A stretch of DNA of 64,000 bases from Terrabacter sp. MAHUQ-38 (GCF_014518425.1 NZ_JACVCU010000003.1:682001-746000); one strand, 5' to 3'. Numbered from the stretch's first letter, positions 44,357-53,089 are shown. Made by a program: numbers and translations. The notes: a model not told the origin generated them from the letters alone.

Positions 44357-45324
44357 GCGCGGGCCGCCCTTCTGCGAGAGACGAAGACGAACAGGTACGA
44401 CAGGACGAAGACGCTCAGCCCGAGGGTGAACGAGATCGCCGCCGAGTAGCTGAACGCCGAGAACCGGAACGCCTGGCTGTAGGCGTAGAGGTTCGGCGTG
44501 TAGCCGGCGTCGATGTCCGGTGCGAAGCGCGCCAGGATCGCCGGCTCGTTGAAGAACTGCATGGTGCCGATGACGGTGAAGATGGCGGCGAGGGAGAGCG
44601 CCGGCTTGATCGCCGGGACCTTGACCCGCAGCGCGATCTGCACCGGGGAGGCGCCGTCGATGACAGCCGCCTCGTACATCTCCCGGGGCACACCCTGCAG
44701 GGCGGAGTAGAGGACGATCATGTTGTAGCCGGTCCAGGCCCAGGTGACGACGTTACCCAGCGAGACGAGGAGCAACGAGCCGCCGAAGAAGTTGACCGGG
44801 GCTGCGCCCCAGAGGCCGGACACCCCGGCGAACGGCCCGAACGTCTTGCTGTACAGGAACCCCCACATGAGCGCGCCGATCACGGCGGGCACGGCATACG
44901 GCATGAACGCCACGAGCCGGAACACCTTGGCGACGCGGCTGTTGATGGCATCCAGCGCCAGCGCCCCAGCCAGGGCGAGGCCCAGCATGATCGGGATCTG
45001 GATGACGCCGAAGAGGATGACGCGCCTCAGCCCGGTGAGGAACTGCGGGTCGGTGAACGCCTCCTTGTACTGCTCGAGCCCGCTGAAGTGCGGGCCGAGG
45101 ACGAGGCTCTCGCTGTGCAGGCTCAGCCAGAACGCGTAGCCCAGCGGAAGGGCGAGGAAGAGAAGGACGATGACGAGGAACGGCAGGACGAACAGCGAGC
45201 CCGCGACCGCCTGGCGCGTCTGGTGCGACAGGCCACGGCGGCGAGCGGCGCGCACGGGCGGTGTCGGGGTCACCGGCGGCGGTGGTGCAGTGAGTGCGGG
45301 GTCTGCCGGCAGGAGCTGGCTCAT
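44353..45324 (-). CDS. Sugar ABC transporter permease, MalF/AraP type
   Basis: The 323-residue protein has a Pro-rich N-terminus (about 1-35), six membrane helices and the EAA loop EMYEAAVIDGASPVQIALRV. It forms the importer channel with the downstream permease. ATG at 45324, 81 bp after the binding-protein gene. Confidence 0.94.
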   Translation of the reverse strand: MSQLLPADPALTAPPPPVTPTPPVRAARRRGLSHQTRQAVAGSLFVLPFLVIVLLFLALPLGYAFWLSLHSESLVLGPHFSGLEQYKEAFTDPQFLTGLRRVILFGVIQIPIMLGLALAGALALDAINSRVAKVFRLVAFMPYAVPAVIGALMWGFLYSKTFGPFAGVSGLWGAAPVNFFGGSLLLVSLGNVVTWAWTGYNMIVLYSALQGVPREMYEAAVIDGASPVQIALRVKVPAIKPALSLAAIFTVIGTMQFFNEPAILARFAPDIDAGYTPNLYAYSQAFRFSAFSYSAAISFTLGLSVFVLSYLFVFVSRRRAARA

Positions 45325-45348
45325 GGGGGACCTCCTGGTCCGGTCGGT

Positions 45349-45389
45349 CCGGGTCGGCAGGCAGGGAGGAAGGCTGCCTGCCGACCCGG
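45349..45389 (-). terminator. Intra-operon stem-loop between binding protein and permease genes
   Basis: Perfect 16-bp inverted repeat CCGGGTCGGCAGGCAG / CTGCCTGCCGACCCGG with a 9-nt loop. In sugar ABC operons such hairpins partly stop transcription or protect the 3' end, so the binding protein is made in excess over the permeases. Confidence 0.75.
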
Positions 45390-45405
45390 GGCCAGTGGGG
45401 ACGGG

Positions 45406-46761
45406 CTACTCGCTGACCTTGAAGCCCTGCTGCTGGGCGTAGGCCACGACCTTCTTCTGCGTCTCGTCGAGGACGGTGCTCCACGGGCGCTTGCCGGCGA
45501 GCGCCTCGGCGCTGAGGTCGTTCATGGTGGCGAAGACGTAGTCCTGGAACGGCGTGTACTGGAACTCGCCGAGGCTGTTGGAGACCGGGACGAAGATCTG
45601 GTTCACCTTCTGGCCGCCGAAGAAGTCGTACGCCTTGTCGGTGAAGGAGGCGTTCGCGGCGACGTCCTTGACCAGCGGGTAGAGGAAGGCCTTGTTCAGG
45701 CCGATGTCCCAGGCCGCCTTGGACGAGCCGAACAGCTCCCGGGCGACGATCGTCGCCTCCTTCGGGTGCTGGCTCTGGGTCGTGACGGTGAAGGTGGACC
45801 CGCCCCAGTCGCCCTGGTCGTTGGCCCCTTCCGTCCACTGGGGCATGGGCGCGACGGCCCACTTGCCGGAGGTCTTCTTCAGCGACCCGGCGAGGTACCC
45901 GGGGGTCCAGCCCGCGGCCGCCCAGGTCCAGTACTTGCCGCTGTCGAGCGCCGCGCTGGCGTCGGCGGTGAAGAACGGGTCCTTGGCCATGAGGCCCTTG
46001 TCGACGAGGTTGCCGTAGAAGTCGACGACCTTCTTGCACTCCGGAGACGTCAGCTTGATGCCGACGGCGTCCTTGGCCTGCGCCTGGGAGTAGCTGTACG
46101 GCTTGCAGCCGGCCTGCCACATCAGCCCGTTGAGCCAGCCGCCGTCCTTGCCGAAGCTCGCGATGTAGGCCTTCGGGTCGGCGGCCTTGATCTTCTCGGC
46201 CGCCGCGGCGTAGTCGTCCCAGGTCTTCGGGACGGCGATCTTGTACTTGGCGAAGAGGTCCTTGCGGTACATCAGGGCCATGGGGCCGCCGTCGACGGGG
46301 ATGGCGTAGACCTTGTTCCCGTCGGTGGACTGCTTCCAGGCCCAGTCGGCATAGAGGGACTTGTCGTCGTTGGCGCCGTACTGCCCCATGTCGACGAGCT
46401 TGTCGAGGATGACGAAGCTGGGGATCTCCTGGAACTCCACCATCGCGACGTCGGGCGCGCCGCTGCCGGCCTTGAAGGCCGTCTTGAGCTTGGCGTACTG
46501 GTCGGGGCCGGTCCCGACGTTGCTCCAGTCGACCTGGATGTCCTTGTGCGAGGCGTTGAAGGCGTCGACGACGCCCTTGAACTCGGGATACCAGGCCCAC
46601 ACCTTGATGTGTACGGGCCCAGCCCCGCTACCGCCCTGGCTCGCGCCGCTGTCCGCGGCGGACGAGCCTCCGGCGCAGTTGGCAAGAAGGGTGGCGGCGG
46701 TCAGGGCGGCGGCAACGATGCTCCCGGCACGGGTGAAGGGGGCGAAGCGACGGTGCTTCAT
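45406..46761 (-). CDS. Sugar-binding lipoprotein of the arabinoside ABC importer
   Basis: The 451-residue protein has a lipoprotein signal with lipobox LANC (Cys29), and a family 1 extracellular solute-binding fold (IKVWAWYPEFKGVVDAFN, PDVAMVEFQEIPSF). The ATG at 46761 follows GGAGAA; upstream ATG 46773 adds four residues. The neighbouring arabinofuranosidase suggests arabino-oligosaccharides as ligand. A LacI-type operator lies 37 bp upstream. Confidence 0.94.
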   Translation of the reverse strand: MKHRRFAPFTRAGSIVAAALTAATLLANCAGGSSAADSGASQGGSGAGPVHIKVWAWYPEFKGVVDAFNASHKDIQVDWSNVGTGPDQYAKLKTAFKAGSGAPDVAMVEFQEIPSFVILDKLVDMGQYGANDDKSLYADWAWKQSTDGNKVYAIPVDGGPMALMYRKDLFAKYKIAVPKTWDDYAAAAEKIKAADPKAYIASFGKDGGWLNGLMWQAGCKPYSYSQAQAKDAVGIKLTSPECKKVVDFYGNLVDKGLMAKDPFFTADASAALDSGKYWTWAAAGWTPGYLAGSLKKTSGKWAVAPMPQWTEGANDQGDWGGSTFTVTTQSQHPKEATIVARELFGSSKAAWDIGLNKAFLYPLVKDVAANASFTDKAYDFFGGQKVNQIFVPVSNSLGEFQYTPFQDYVFATMNDLSAEALAGKRPWSTVLDETQKKVVAYAQQQGFKVSE

Positions 46762-46798
46762 CGGGTTCTCCATCTTGGTGACATCAGCACACACGGCG

Positions 46799-46812
46799 TG
46801 TGAGCGTTAACA
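46799..46812. promoter_or_regulatory. LacI-type operator before the binding-protein gene
   Basis: TGTGAGCGTTAACA, a 14-bp pseudopalindrome with central CG and 10 of 14 symmetric positions, close to the TGTTAnCGnTAACA sites used by arabinose-type LacI repressors. Confidence 0.6.
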
Positions 46813-46922
46813 TTCGTGGTTCTAAGAAAAGGGTGCTACGTCCGGTCGGACGCGCACCCACGGTCGTCGGGTGGGGCGGAGAGCCGAGCCCCTGGCCAGT
46901 GGGCCTCGGCGGGGCGGCGCCG

Positions 46923-46972
46923 TTTTGCGGCGCTGCAAAAGGAGTATGCCGGTCCCTTTGCAGCGTGGCAAT
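46923..46972. promoter_or_regulatory. Tandem LacI-type operators before the regulator gene
   Basis: TTTTGCGGCGCTGCAAAA (46923-46940, 16 of 18 symmetric) and TTTGCAGCGTGGCAAT (46957-46972) share TTTGC(A/G)GCG half-site geometry at a 33-34 bp spacing, about three helical turns. They fit cooperative binding of a LacI-family dimer pair and autoregulation. Confidence 0.65.
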
Positions 46973-47044
46973 AGTTGTGGTCAGATTGGCGTCAGCGCCC
47001 ATCCCGGGCGCATCGACATGCCTCTTCCCGTGACAGGAGCCCCC

Positions 47045-48070
47045 GTGCCGGACGCCACGCTGCGGGATGTCGCCTTGCTCGCGGGGGTGTCGCCGCGCAC
47101 CGTCTCCAACGTGGTGGGCGGCTACGCCCAGGTGAGTCCCGCGACGCGGGCCAAGGTGGAGAAGGCCATCGAGGCGCTCGACTACCGGCCCAACCTGCTC
47201 GCCAGGAACCTCGCCAACGGGCGCTCCGGCCAGATCGCCGTCGTCGTCCCCTACCTCGACACGCCCTACTTCTCGGAGCTGCTGCAGGCGATCATCCCCC
47301 GCGCACGCGAGCGCGGCTTCAACGTGCTCATCGACCAGACCGACGGCGACCCGGAGCACGAGGCGGAGCTGATCAAGCGCCGCGCTCGCGGGTTCGCGTA
47401 CGACGGCATGATCTTCAGCCCCCTGGGACTGTCCCAGGCCGAGCTCGCCGTTCGGGATCCGGACCTGCCCCTCATCGTCCTCGGCGAGCGCGAGTCGGAC
47501 GGCCACTTCGACCACGTGGGCATCGACGACGTCGCCGCCTCACGCGACGCGGTGAACCACCTGATCGCCTTGGGGCATCGACGGATCGCCGCGATCGGCG
47601 ACCAGCCGTACCGCACCGGCGAGGCTGCCCAGCGGCGCACGCGGGGCTACCACCTGGCCCACGAGGACGCGGGGGTCCCCGTGGACGATTCGCTCATCAT
47701 CTCCACCCCGCGGTTCAACCGGGCTGACGGGATGGCCGCGATGGCCGCGCTCCTCGAGCGGGACGACCCGCCGACGGCGGTCTTCGCGTACAGCGACCTC
47801 GTGGCGCTCGGCGCGGTGCGGGCGGTGCTGCAGCGCGGCCTGCGCGTGCCGGAGGACGTCGCCGTCATCGGCTACGACGACATCGAGGACGGCCGCTACT
47901 CGACGCCGACGATCAGCACCATCGCCCCGGACAAGGCGAGCATCGCCGCCGAGGCGGTGGACCGGCTGTTGACCCGCATCGAGGCGCGGGCCCCGATGCC
48001 CGGGGAGGACGTCCACTCCAGGTACACCCTGATCCCGCGGGAGAGCACGCTGGGAGCGACCGCCGGCTGA
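47045..48070 (+). CDS. LacI-family regulator of the arabinoside cluster
   Basis: The 341-residue protein has the LacI HTH (TLRDVALLAGVSPRTVSNVV, about 5-24), hinge helix (NLLARNLANG) and a periplasmic-binding-type ligand domain (IAVVVPYLDTPYFSELLQAI). The GTG at 47045 follows AGGAG (47035-47039); an ATG at 47018 is less likely. It is divergent from the importer and arabinofuranosidase genes, with operators in between, so it most likely represses them without arabinoside inducer. Confidence 0.94.
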   Translation: MPDATLRDVALLAGVSPRTVSNVVGGYAQVSPATRAKVEKAIEALDYRPNLLARNLANGRSGQIAVVVPYLDTPYFSELLQAIIPRARERGFNVLIDQTDGDPEHEAELIKRRARGFAYDGMIFSPLGLSQAELAVRDPDLPLIVLGERESDGHFDHVGIDDVAASRDAVNHLIALGHRRIAAIGDQPYRTGEAAQRRTRGYHLAHEDAGVPVDDSLIISTPRFNRADGMAAMAALLERDDPPTAVFAYSDLVALGAVRAVLQRGLRVPEDVAVIGYDDIEDGRYSTPTISTIAPDKASIAAEAVDRLLTRIEARAPMPGEDVHSRYTLIPRESTLGATAG

Positions 48071-48200
48071 GGCAGGATCGCCCATTCGCGGACACGCGCC
48101 CCACATCGGTGGTACAAAACGTGGCAGATGGGGCACGTGTGCCTTATCCACCGTCGGGGGTGTGCGACGCGATCCCCAGAGCTCTCACTCCGGAGGCATC

Positions 48201-48800
48201 ATGTCTGACAACGACGACCACAGGTCCAAGGCGCCCAGCAGGCGCTCGGTCGTCAAGGGTGCGGCCTGGACCATGCCGGCCATCATCGTGGCGGCGCCCG
48301 CACCGACCATCGCCGCGTCGGCGGGACCACTGAGCTTCACCGGTGCGGCGTGCAAGCTGCCCGGCAAGTCCTCGGACTCCTACAAGGGCTATGTCTTCGA
48401 GCTCCTCGCCACCAGCGCCAGCGGCTCGGGCTCGGTCGACACCGTCACGGTGATCACGGGCGTGACGGTGGACGGCGTCATCGAGCCGAAATTCGCGGTC
48501 GTCGAGAGAGGCGCCGCGTGCTCGTGCTCGTCGTGCGGTGGGGCACCGTCGAACCACCAGTTCTGCACGCCGCGCAACACGAGCGCGCAGCGGATCCTGC
48601 TCTACACGGACGGCGCGGCGAGCGGCACCAGCTCGAACACCGAGGTGTGCCTGACCTACGTGCGGTACGGCTGCGACTGCTCGCCCCTGTTCGGCACGAC
48701 CCAGCCCGCGACCGTGTGCAGCGGCCGGCACTCGACCCCGCCACTGACCGGCGGCGGCGGCGCGTGCCGCATCTCGGATGTCTTCCCCCTCCCCGCCTGA
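48201..48800 (+). CDS. Tat-exported, cysteine-rich secreted protein of unknown function
   Basis: The 199-residue protein begins with a twin-arginine signal (SRRSVVKGAAW, hydrophobic stretch, likely cleavage after IAASA). The mature part holds clustered cysteines (CSCSSCGG, CDCS, and others), so disulfides or metal binding outside the cell are expected. It lacks an LPXTG or membrane anchor. The ATG at 48201 follows GGAGG. No family was recognised. 48071-48200 is an intergenic stretch with its promoter. Confidence 0.8.
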   Translation: MSDNDDHRSKAPSRRSVVKGAAWTMPAIIVAAPAPTIAASAGPLSFTGAACKLPGKSSDSYKGYVFELLATSASGSGSVDTVTVITGVTVDGVIEPKFAVVERGAACSCSSCGGAPSNHQFCTPRNTSAQRILLYTDGAASGTSSNTEVCLTYVRYGCDCSPLFGTTQPATVCSGRHSTPPLTGGGGACRISDVFPLPA

Positions 48801-48812
48801 CGTCGCCCCGTG

Positions 48813-48896
48813 CAGGCTCTCGGTCTCGACGGGCGCTGCTGTGGTCATGAGGACACGGTAGAGTCGCCGACTGACAATGGATGACGCCGTCATGCA
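48813..48896 (-). pseudogene. Remnant of the 5' end of a 13E12-type DUF222-HNH gene
   Basis: This stretch aligns with 60173-60255, the first codons and upstream region of the intact DUF222-HNH gene. The shared parts include AGGCTCTCGGTCTCGACGG, GTGGTCATGAG and ACTGACAATG(C/G)ATGACG. It keeps the start ATG and about twelve codons (MTTAAPVETESL versus MTTAAAVETESL) and then stops matching. It is therefore the leftover 5' end and promoter of a second copy whose body has been deleted or replaced. Confidence 0.75.
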
Positions 48897-48923
48897 TGGA
48901 CCGCCCAGGCCCCGAGGAGTCAG

Positions 48924-49217
48924 ATGACCGAGACCAGCAGGCCCGGCGACCGCAGCAAGGTCATCTCGGTGCGCTTCACCGTCGAGGAGTTCGAGGCGCT
49001 CTCGGGCCGCGCGGCCGAGCTCGGCGTCGGACCGTCCACGCTCGCGCGCACGCTCGTCCGCCAGGGCCTCGGCGCGAGCGGGTCCACCCTGTCCGCAGCG
49101 ACCAAGGGCTCCCCACAGCCTGCCGGGCAGCACGCACCGTCCGTGCTCGAGGAACGCCTGGCAGCCGATCTCGTGGCCCGCGTGGAGGCCTTGGAGCGCT
49201 GGGTCGCCGAGCACTGA
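48924..49217 (+). CDS. Small protein, possibly ribbon-helix-helix DNA binding
   Basis: The 97-residue protein has an N-terminal SKVISVRFTVEEFEALSGRAAELG stretch (split around residue 20), the strand-helix-helix pattern of ribbon-helix-helix or MobC-like proteins, then a Ser/Pro-rich linker and a C-terminal helix (LEERLAADLVARVEALERWV). The ATG follows GAGGAG. It begins 27 bp after the remnant of a 13E12-type gene, so it might be cargo or a relic of the same mobile history. DNA binding is inferred. Confidence 0.7.
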   Translation: MTETSRPGDRSKVISVRFTVEEFEALSGRAAELGVGPSTLARTLVRQGLGASGSTLSAATKGSPQPAGQHAPSVLEERLAADLVARVEALERWVAEH

Positions 49218-49284
49218 CCCACGCCGCCAACACTGACCTACGCCGCCAACACTGACCCACGCCGCGAACGAGGCGGTGGGTCAG
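49212..49284. repeat. 19-bp tandem repeats at convergent gene ends, with terminator-like hairpin
   Basis: Three copies of CACTGACCCACGCCGCCAA (starts 49212, 49231, 49250; each with 0-1 changes), followed by GGCGGTGGGTCAG, which can pair with the last copy. The stop codons of both convergent genes lie inside, so it is likely a bidirectional terminator grown by duplication. Confidence 0.75.
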
Positions 49285-50006
49285 TGGCCGAGGCCGGCCT
49301 CGCGGGCGCGGACGATGGCCTCGGCGCGGTCGGCGACGTGCAGCTTGGCGAAGACGTTCGACACGTTGTTGCGCACCGTCTTCGGCGACAGGAAGAGTGT
49401 GGCCGCGATCTGGGCGTTGGAGCGTCCTGCGGCGACGAGGTCGAGGATCTCGCCCTCGCGCGCGGTCAGCTGCGGAAACGCCGACTGCGCCACGGGAGTC
49501 CGCGCCGCGAAGAAGTCGGCGATACGCCGGGCCAGCGCCGGACCGAAGATCGCCTCTCCCCCGGCCACCGCGGTGATCGCGCGGACGATCTCGGCCTGGT
49601 TCGCGCCCTTCAGCAGGTAGCCGCGGGCCCCGGCCTGCATCGCCGAGAAGACCGTCGCGTCGTCCTCGCTCATCGTCAGCACGACGACGCCGATGTGCGG
49701 GTGCGCCGTGGTCACCGCGCGCGTGGCCTCGATGCCGTTGAGCACGGGCATCGACACGTCCATGACGACGACGTCGGGCTCGTGCTCGGCGGCTGCTGCG
49801 ACGGCCTCGACTCCCGTCGCCGCCGTCGCGACGACGTCGATGCCACTGACCGACCCGAGCAGCGCGGCGAGCCCGTCGCGGTAGACCGGGTGGTCGTCGG
49901 CCAGCACGACGCGGATCGCGGCGTCCCTCTCCGCGGCTCGGTGCGGGTCACCGGGGTCGCCGCGTCCCCCGCCGTCACCGGTCCTGCCGGGCTGCGACTC
50001 AGACAC
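49281..50006 (-). CDS. NarL/LuxR-type response regulator
   Basis: The 241-residue protein has a receiver domain (about 31-148) with phospho-acceptor Asp83 in VMDVSMP, and a LuxR HTH (LTAREGEILDLVAAGRSNAQ then TVRNNVSNVFAKL). It starts at a GTG overlapping the kinase stop by 8 bp, so kinase and regulator are co-translated. The N-terminal 30 residues are Gly/Asp/Arg-rich. It likely binds the GTGTCC/GGACAC array upstream of the kinase gene. Confidence 0.94.
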   Translation of the reverse strand: MSESQPGRTGDGGGRGDPGDPHRAAERDAAIRVVLADDHPVYRDGLAALLGSVSGIDVVATAATGVEAVAAAAEHEPDVVVMDVSMPVLNGIEATRAVTTAHPHIGVVVLTMSEDDATVFSAMQAGARGYLLKGANQAEIVRAITAVAGGEAIFGPALARRIADFFAARTPVAQSAFPQLTAREGEILDLVAAGRSNAQIAATLFLSPKTVRNNVSNVFAKLHVADRAEAIVRAREAGLGH

Positions 50007-52179
50007 CGCTCGACTCCTCCATCACGGCTCCCATCACGCCCTTCTTCAAGGGATCCATCTCGCCCTCCGTCACGGGTTCCGTTGCGTCCGTGGACCTTCC
50101 GGCCGGCCGCGAAGCACCGATCGGCAGCTGCGCACGCACGACCGTGCCACCGTCCGGCGGGCACGTCACCGCGCACGCACCCCCGAGCTCGGCCGCCCGC
50201 TCCCGGAGCGAGAGCATGCCCACCCCGGCAGCCACGTCGGACGGGATGCCGTGCCTGTCGTCGCGCACCTCGACGACGAGGAGCTCGTCGTCCGGACTGG
50301 TGCCAGCCACGGTCAGGCGCACGTCGCACTGGGTGGCCGCCGCGTGCCGCACGACGTTGGTGAGCGCCTCGGACACGATCCGGTATGCCGCCACCTCGAC
50401 CGCCGCGGGCAGCTCCCCCAGGTGCCCGGCCCGCACCGAGATGGCCAGCGACTCGGACGACAGCCGGCGGGCCTGCTCCTCGACCGCCGACGCGAGACCG
50501 AGCTCGTCGAGGGCCGGGGGCCGGAGGTCGTGGGCGAGCCGGCGGACGTCGGCCAGCACCTCGGCGACGGCGGCCGTCGCCGCCGCGAGCAGCTGGTCCG
50601 CAGCGGCGGCGTCCCGGCCCGCGAGGTTGCGGGCCGTCTCGATCCTCAGCGTGACTGCGCCGAGGCTCGGCCCGAGGCTGTCGTGCAGGTCGCGGCGCAG
50701 CCGGCGCCGTTCCTCCTCACGAGCCAGGACGATGGCCTCGCGCGAGCGCTGGAGCGTCAGGCTCAGCTCGCTGGCCCGAGCCGCGGCGGCGGCCTGGCGC
50801 ACGACGTCGCCGAGCAGCCGCTGGTCCCGCTCCGACAGGGTCGAGCGGCCGGCAGGGACCAGCAGCAGCCGACCCACGGGCTCGCCGCGGTAGACGACCG
50901 GCAGCACCACAGGAGTGCCGGTGAGCCGGCCGTGCTCGACGTGAAGCGTCGCGCCGGACCCCTGCTCGATCTCGACGCGCACGAAGGGTGAGCGGAACGC
51001 CTCGGCCACGGACCGCGCCACGGCAAGGAGCTGCTCGGCGGGGTCGCTCGACACCTCGAGCCGCTCTGCGAGGGCCGACACGACGGCATACGGGTCGTGG
51101 CGCGCACCGCGTTGGAGCCGCCGCACGAGGCCGGTGAGCCGGTCGCGCAGCGGACCGTAGAGTGCGGCCACCACGGCGATGGCGACCAGGGCCGAGTCGC
51201 GTTGCCCCAGAACGGCACCGGCGAGAGCGAAGACGAGCACGTCGACGCCGACGACGATGACGGCGAGCACGGCATACACAAGGGTGGCGGGCAGCAGACG
51301 CTCGACCTCGTACAGCCGGTGACGGGTGACCGCCACCACGACGGCCGCCGACGTGACCCCTACCCCCACGGCCAGCAGGAGACCGGCGAGAGGATCCTCG
51401 GCGAGCAGGCCCGCAGCGAGCACGACGACGTCGACGACGGCGGCCCAGACGAGCCAGCGCAGCTGCTGGCGCCGCTCACCGGTGGAGGCCCGGTAGCGGC
51501 GCACGACCACGGCCAGGGGCACGAGGAGGGAGACCCAGATGCCCGCGAAGGCGACGCCGAGCAGCACCCGCCACACGGCATCCGGCAAGGGGAGGCTGAC
51601 CGGGTCGATGTCGAGGGAGCGCAGCTCGGGGGTGAGCGAGCTCTCCGTCACCGCCTCCGCGACGTGGGACGGCACGAACGCGAGCACGGCTGGCAGCAGC
51701 CCGGTGAAGACGAGCGAGACGACGGACGCGGTCCACCAGGCCCGAGCCCGCGGCAGGCGCCCGTCGGGAAAGAGCAGGAGCAGCAAGGGGATTCCGAGCA
51801 GGAGCGAGGCTCCGAGACGCTGGTAGACGTAGAACGCGGCGGACGCGCCCGGCAACCCCGGGCTCGTGTAGACCGCGTATGCCGTCCAGCTGCTCGCGAA
51901 GGAGTCGACGACCCACGCGGCGCCCGAGACCACGAGCACCCACGCGACGGGGTGGCGCGGCAGGCGGCGCAGGAGCAGCAGCCCCGGGAGCAGCTGGGCA
52001 AGGCCGGTGGCGCAGCCGACCCAGCCGGCCTCGAGCCCGGCTGCGGCCGGGACTCCCGTGCGGCCGTTCGCGACGTCGAGCCACACCGTCACACCGGTCA
52101 ACGCGACGAGCAGCGCGGCCGGCCCGACGACGGCCGCGCTCGCGGCGAGCTGCCCTCGAGGGCCGGGGGGCGCGTGCAC
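49999..52179 (-). CDS. NarL-family sensor histidine kinase with about ten membrane helices
   Basis: The 726-residue protein has about ten hydrophobic segments in the first 370 residues, a GAF-like middle region, a HisKA_3 dimerisation domain with phospho-acceptor His499 in RRDLHDSLG, and an HATPase_c domain (ALTNVVRHAAATQ, GVGMLSLRERAAELGG). The stimulus is unknown; so many helices suggest sensing at or within the membrane. The GTG at 52179 begins just before the first helix; the frame upstream overlaps the divergent promoter and gene and is rejected. Confidence 0.9.
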   Translation of the reverse strand: MHAPPGPRGQLAASAAVVGPAALLVALTGVTVWLDVANGRTGVPAAAGLEAGWVGCATGLAQLLPGLLLLRRLPRHPVAWVLVVSGAAWVVDSFASSWTAYAVYTSPGLPGASAAFYVYQRLGASLLLGIPLLLLLFPDGRLPRARAWWTASVVSLVFTGLLPAVLAFVPSHVAEAVTESSLTPELRSLDIDPVSLPLPDAVWRVLLGVAFAGIWVSLLVPLAVVVRRYRASTGERRQQLRWLVWAAVVDVVVLAAGLLAEDPLAGLLLAVGVGVTSAAVVVAVTRHRLYEVERLLPATLVYAVLAVIVVGVDVLVFALAGAVLGQRDSALVAIAVVAALYGPLRDRLTGLVRRLQRGARHDPYAVVSALAERLEVSSDPAEQLLAVARSVAEAFRSPFVRVEIEQGSGATLHVEHGRLTGTPVVLPVVYRGEPVGRLLLVPAGRSTLSERDQRLLGDVVRQAAAAARASELSLTLQRSREAIVLAREEERRRLRRDLHDSLGPSLGAVTLRIETARNLAGRDAAAADQLLAAATAAVAEVLADVRRLAHDLRPPALDELGLASAVEEQARRLSSESLAISVRAGHLGELPAAVEVAAYRIVSEALTNVVRHAAATQCDVRLTVAGTSPDDELLVVEVRDDRHGIPSDVAAGVGMLSLRERAAELGGACAVTCPPDGGTVVRAQLPIGASRPAGRSTDATEPVTEGEMDPLKKGVMGAVMEESSGV

Positions 52180-52200
52180 CCCAGCATGATCGCAAGGAAG

Positions 52201-52246
52201 GTGTCCCGCTGTCCCGAGGACACGTGTCCCGACCCGCACGGGACAC
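52201..52246. promoter_or_regulatory. Array of GTGTCC/GGACAC half-sites in a divergent promoter
   Basis: GTGTCC (52201), GGACAC (52218) and a perfect pair GTGTCCCG / CGGGACAC (52224-52231 and 52239-52246) lie within 46 bp between the kinase gene and the divergent membrane-protein gene. Likely binding sites of the response regulator. Confidence 0.6.
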
Positions 52247-52384
52247 GAATGGGGACGCAGGAGCGGACTCGCGACCCTGCCGGCCCGGGACGCGTGGCCC
52301 GGAGAGTGGTCCCAACGGCGCCGGACCACCCGGCCGAACGCCGACGACGAGGTCCTGCGGACCACGAGACCCATGGAGACAGCC

Positions 52385-53089
52385 ATGCACGACAGCACCA
52401 CGACCCAGCCGGCGCTCGCCCGCACCGACTCGTCGCGACGCACCGCCGCGAGCGCATCGAGCAGCTCGGGCACCAGCACGACGGCCACGCCGAGCATCCC
52501 GAGCGCGGTCCCGACCGTCTCGCAGGCCATGGTGCGCCGGCTCGGCCTCGCCCTGACGGGCGGCGCCGCCGCCTGGGCGGCGTCGATCTTCGTCTACGGC
52601 ACGAACGCCAAGGGTTTCGGCGGCCGCGTGGGCGACCTGACCGGCCTGCTCTTCCAGCTCGGCGTCTTCGCCCTGCTGACGGTCATGTTCCGCACCCGCG
52701 CCACGGGCTCGAGCCGGTCGGCTCGGATCATGATCCGCGTCGAGTACGTCCTGCTCGGACTGGCGTCCGTCTGGTCGCTCGTCCACGGCGCGGCACCCGA
52801 CGCGGTCCGCGAGTCCGGTCCGGTCATGGCACTCGACCTCTTCTGGCCGCTGTCGATGCTGGGCATGTTCGTCATCGGCGTCAAGGTGGCGTTCGCCGGC
52901 CGGTGGCGAGGCGTGCTCCGCGCGTGGCCGCTCGTGGCCGAGACGTGGGCCGTCGTCACGGTTCCCGCGTTCCTCATCGTCGGCGAGCCCGTCTCGAGCT
53001 GGGTCGGCGGCATCCACCTGCTCGTCGGCTACGCGACGCTCGGCGTGCTCCTCGCCCGACGGCCGGAGCTGACCGGGGCCACCGGCTGA
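52385..53089 (+). CDS. Integral membrane protein of unknown function
   Basis: The 234-residue protein has a Ser/Thr-rich cytosolic N-terminus (about 1-45), then about six membrane helices (LGLALTGGAAAWAASIFVYG, LTGLLFQLGVFALLTVMF, MLGMFVIGVKVAFAG, HLLVGYATLGVLLA among them). The ATG at 52385 has GGAG eight bases upstream; ATG 52373 would add four residues. It is divergent from the sensor kinase and shares the promoter array, so it is probably the main target of the two-component system. Confidence 0.82.
   Translation: MHDSTTTQPALARTDSSRRTAASASSSSGTSTTATPSIPSAVPTVSQAMVRRLGLALTGGAAAWAASIFVYGTNAKGFGGRVGDLTGLLFQLGVFALLTVMFRTRATGSSRSARIMIRVEYVLLGLASVWSLVHGAAPDAVRESGPVMALDLFWPLSMLGMFVIGVKVAFAGRWRGVLRAWPLVAETWAVVTVPAFLIVGEPVSSWVGGIHLLVGYATLGVLLARRPELTGATG

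Noticed and set aside
46871-47044. Longer LacI-family N-terminus
   Set aside because: It would run through the palindromic operators, and the GTG at 47045 has a proper AGGAG at normal spacing and the usual family start.
48144-49214. 356-codon minus-strand frame containing MTTAAPVETESL
   Set aside because: Only the short part around 48813-48847 matches a real gene start; the rest is antisense to the Tat protein and the small protein gene.
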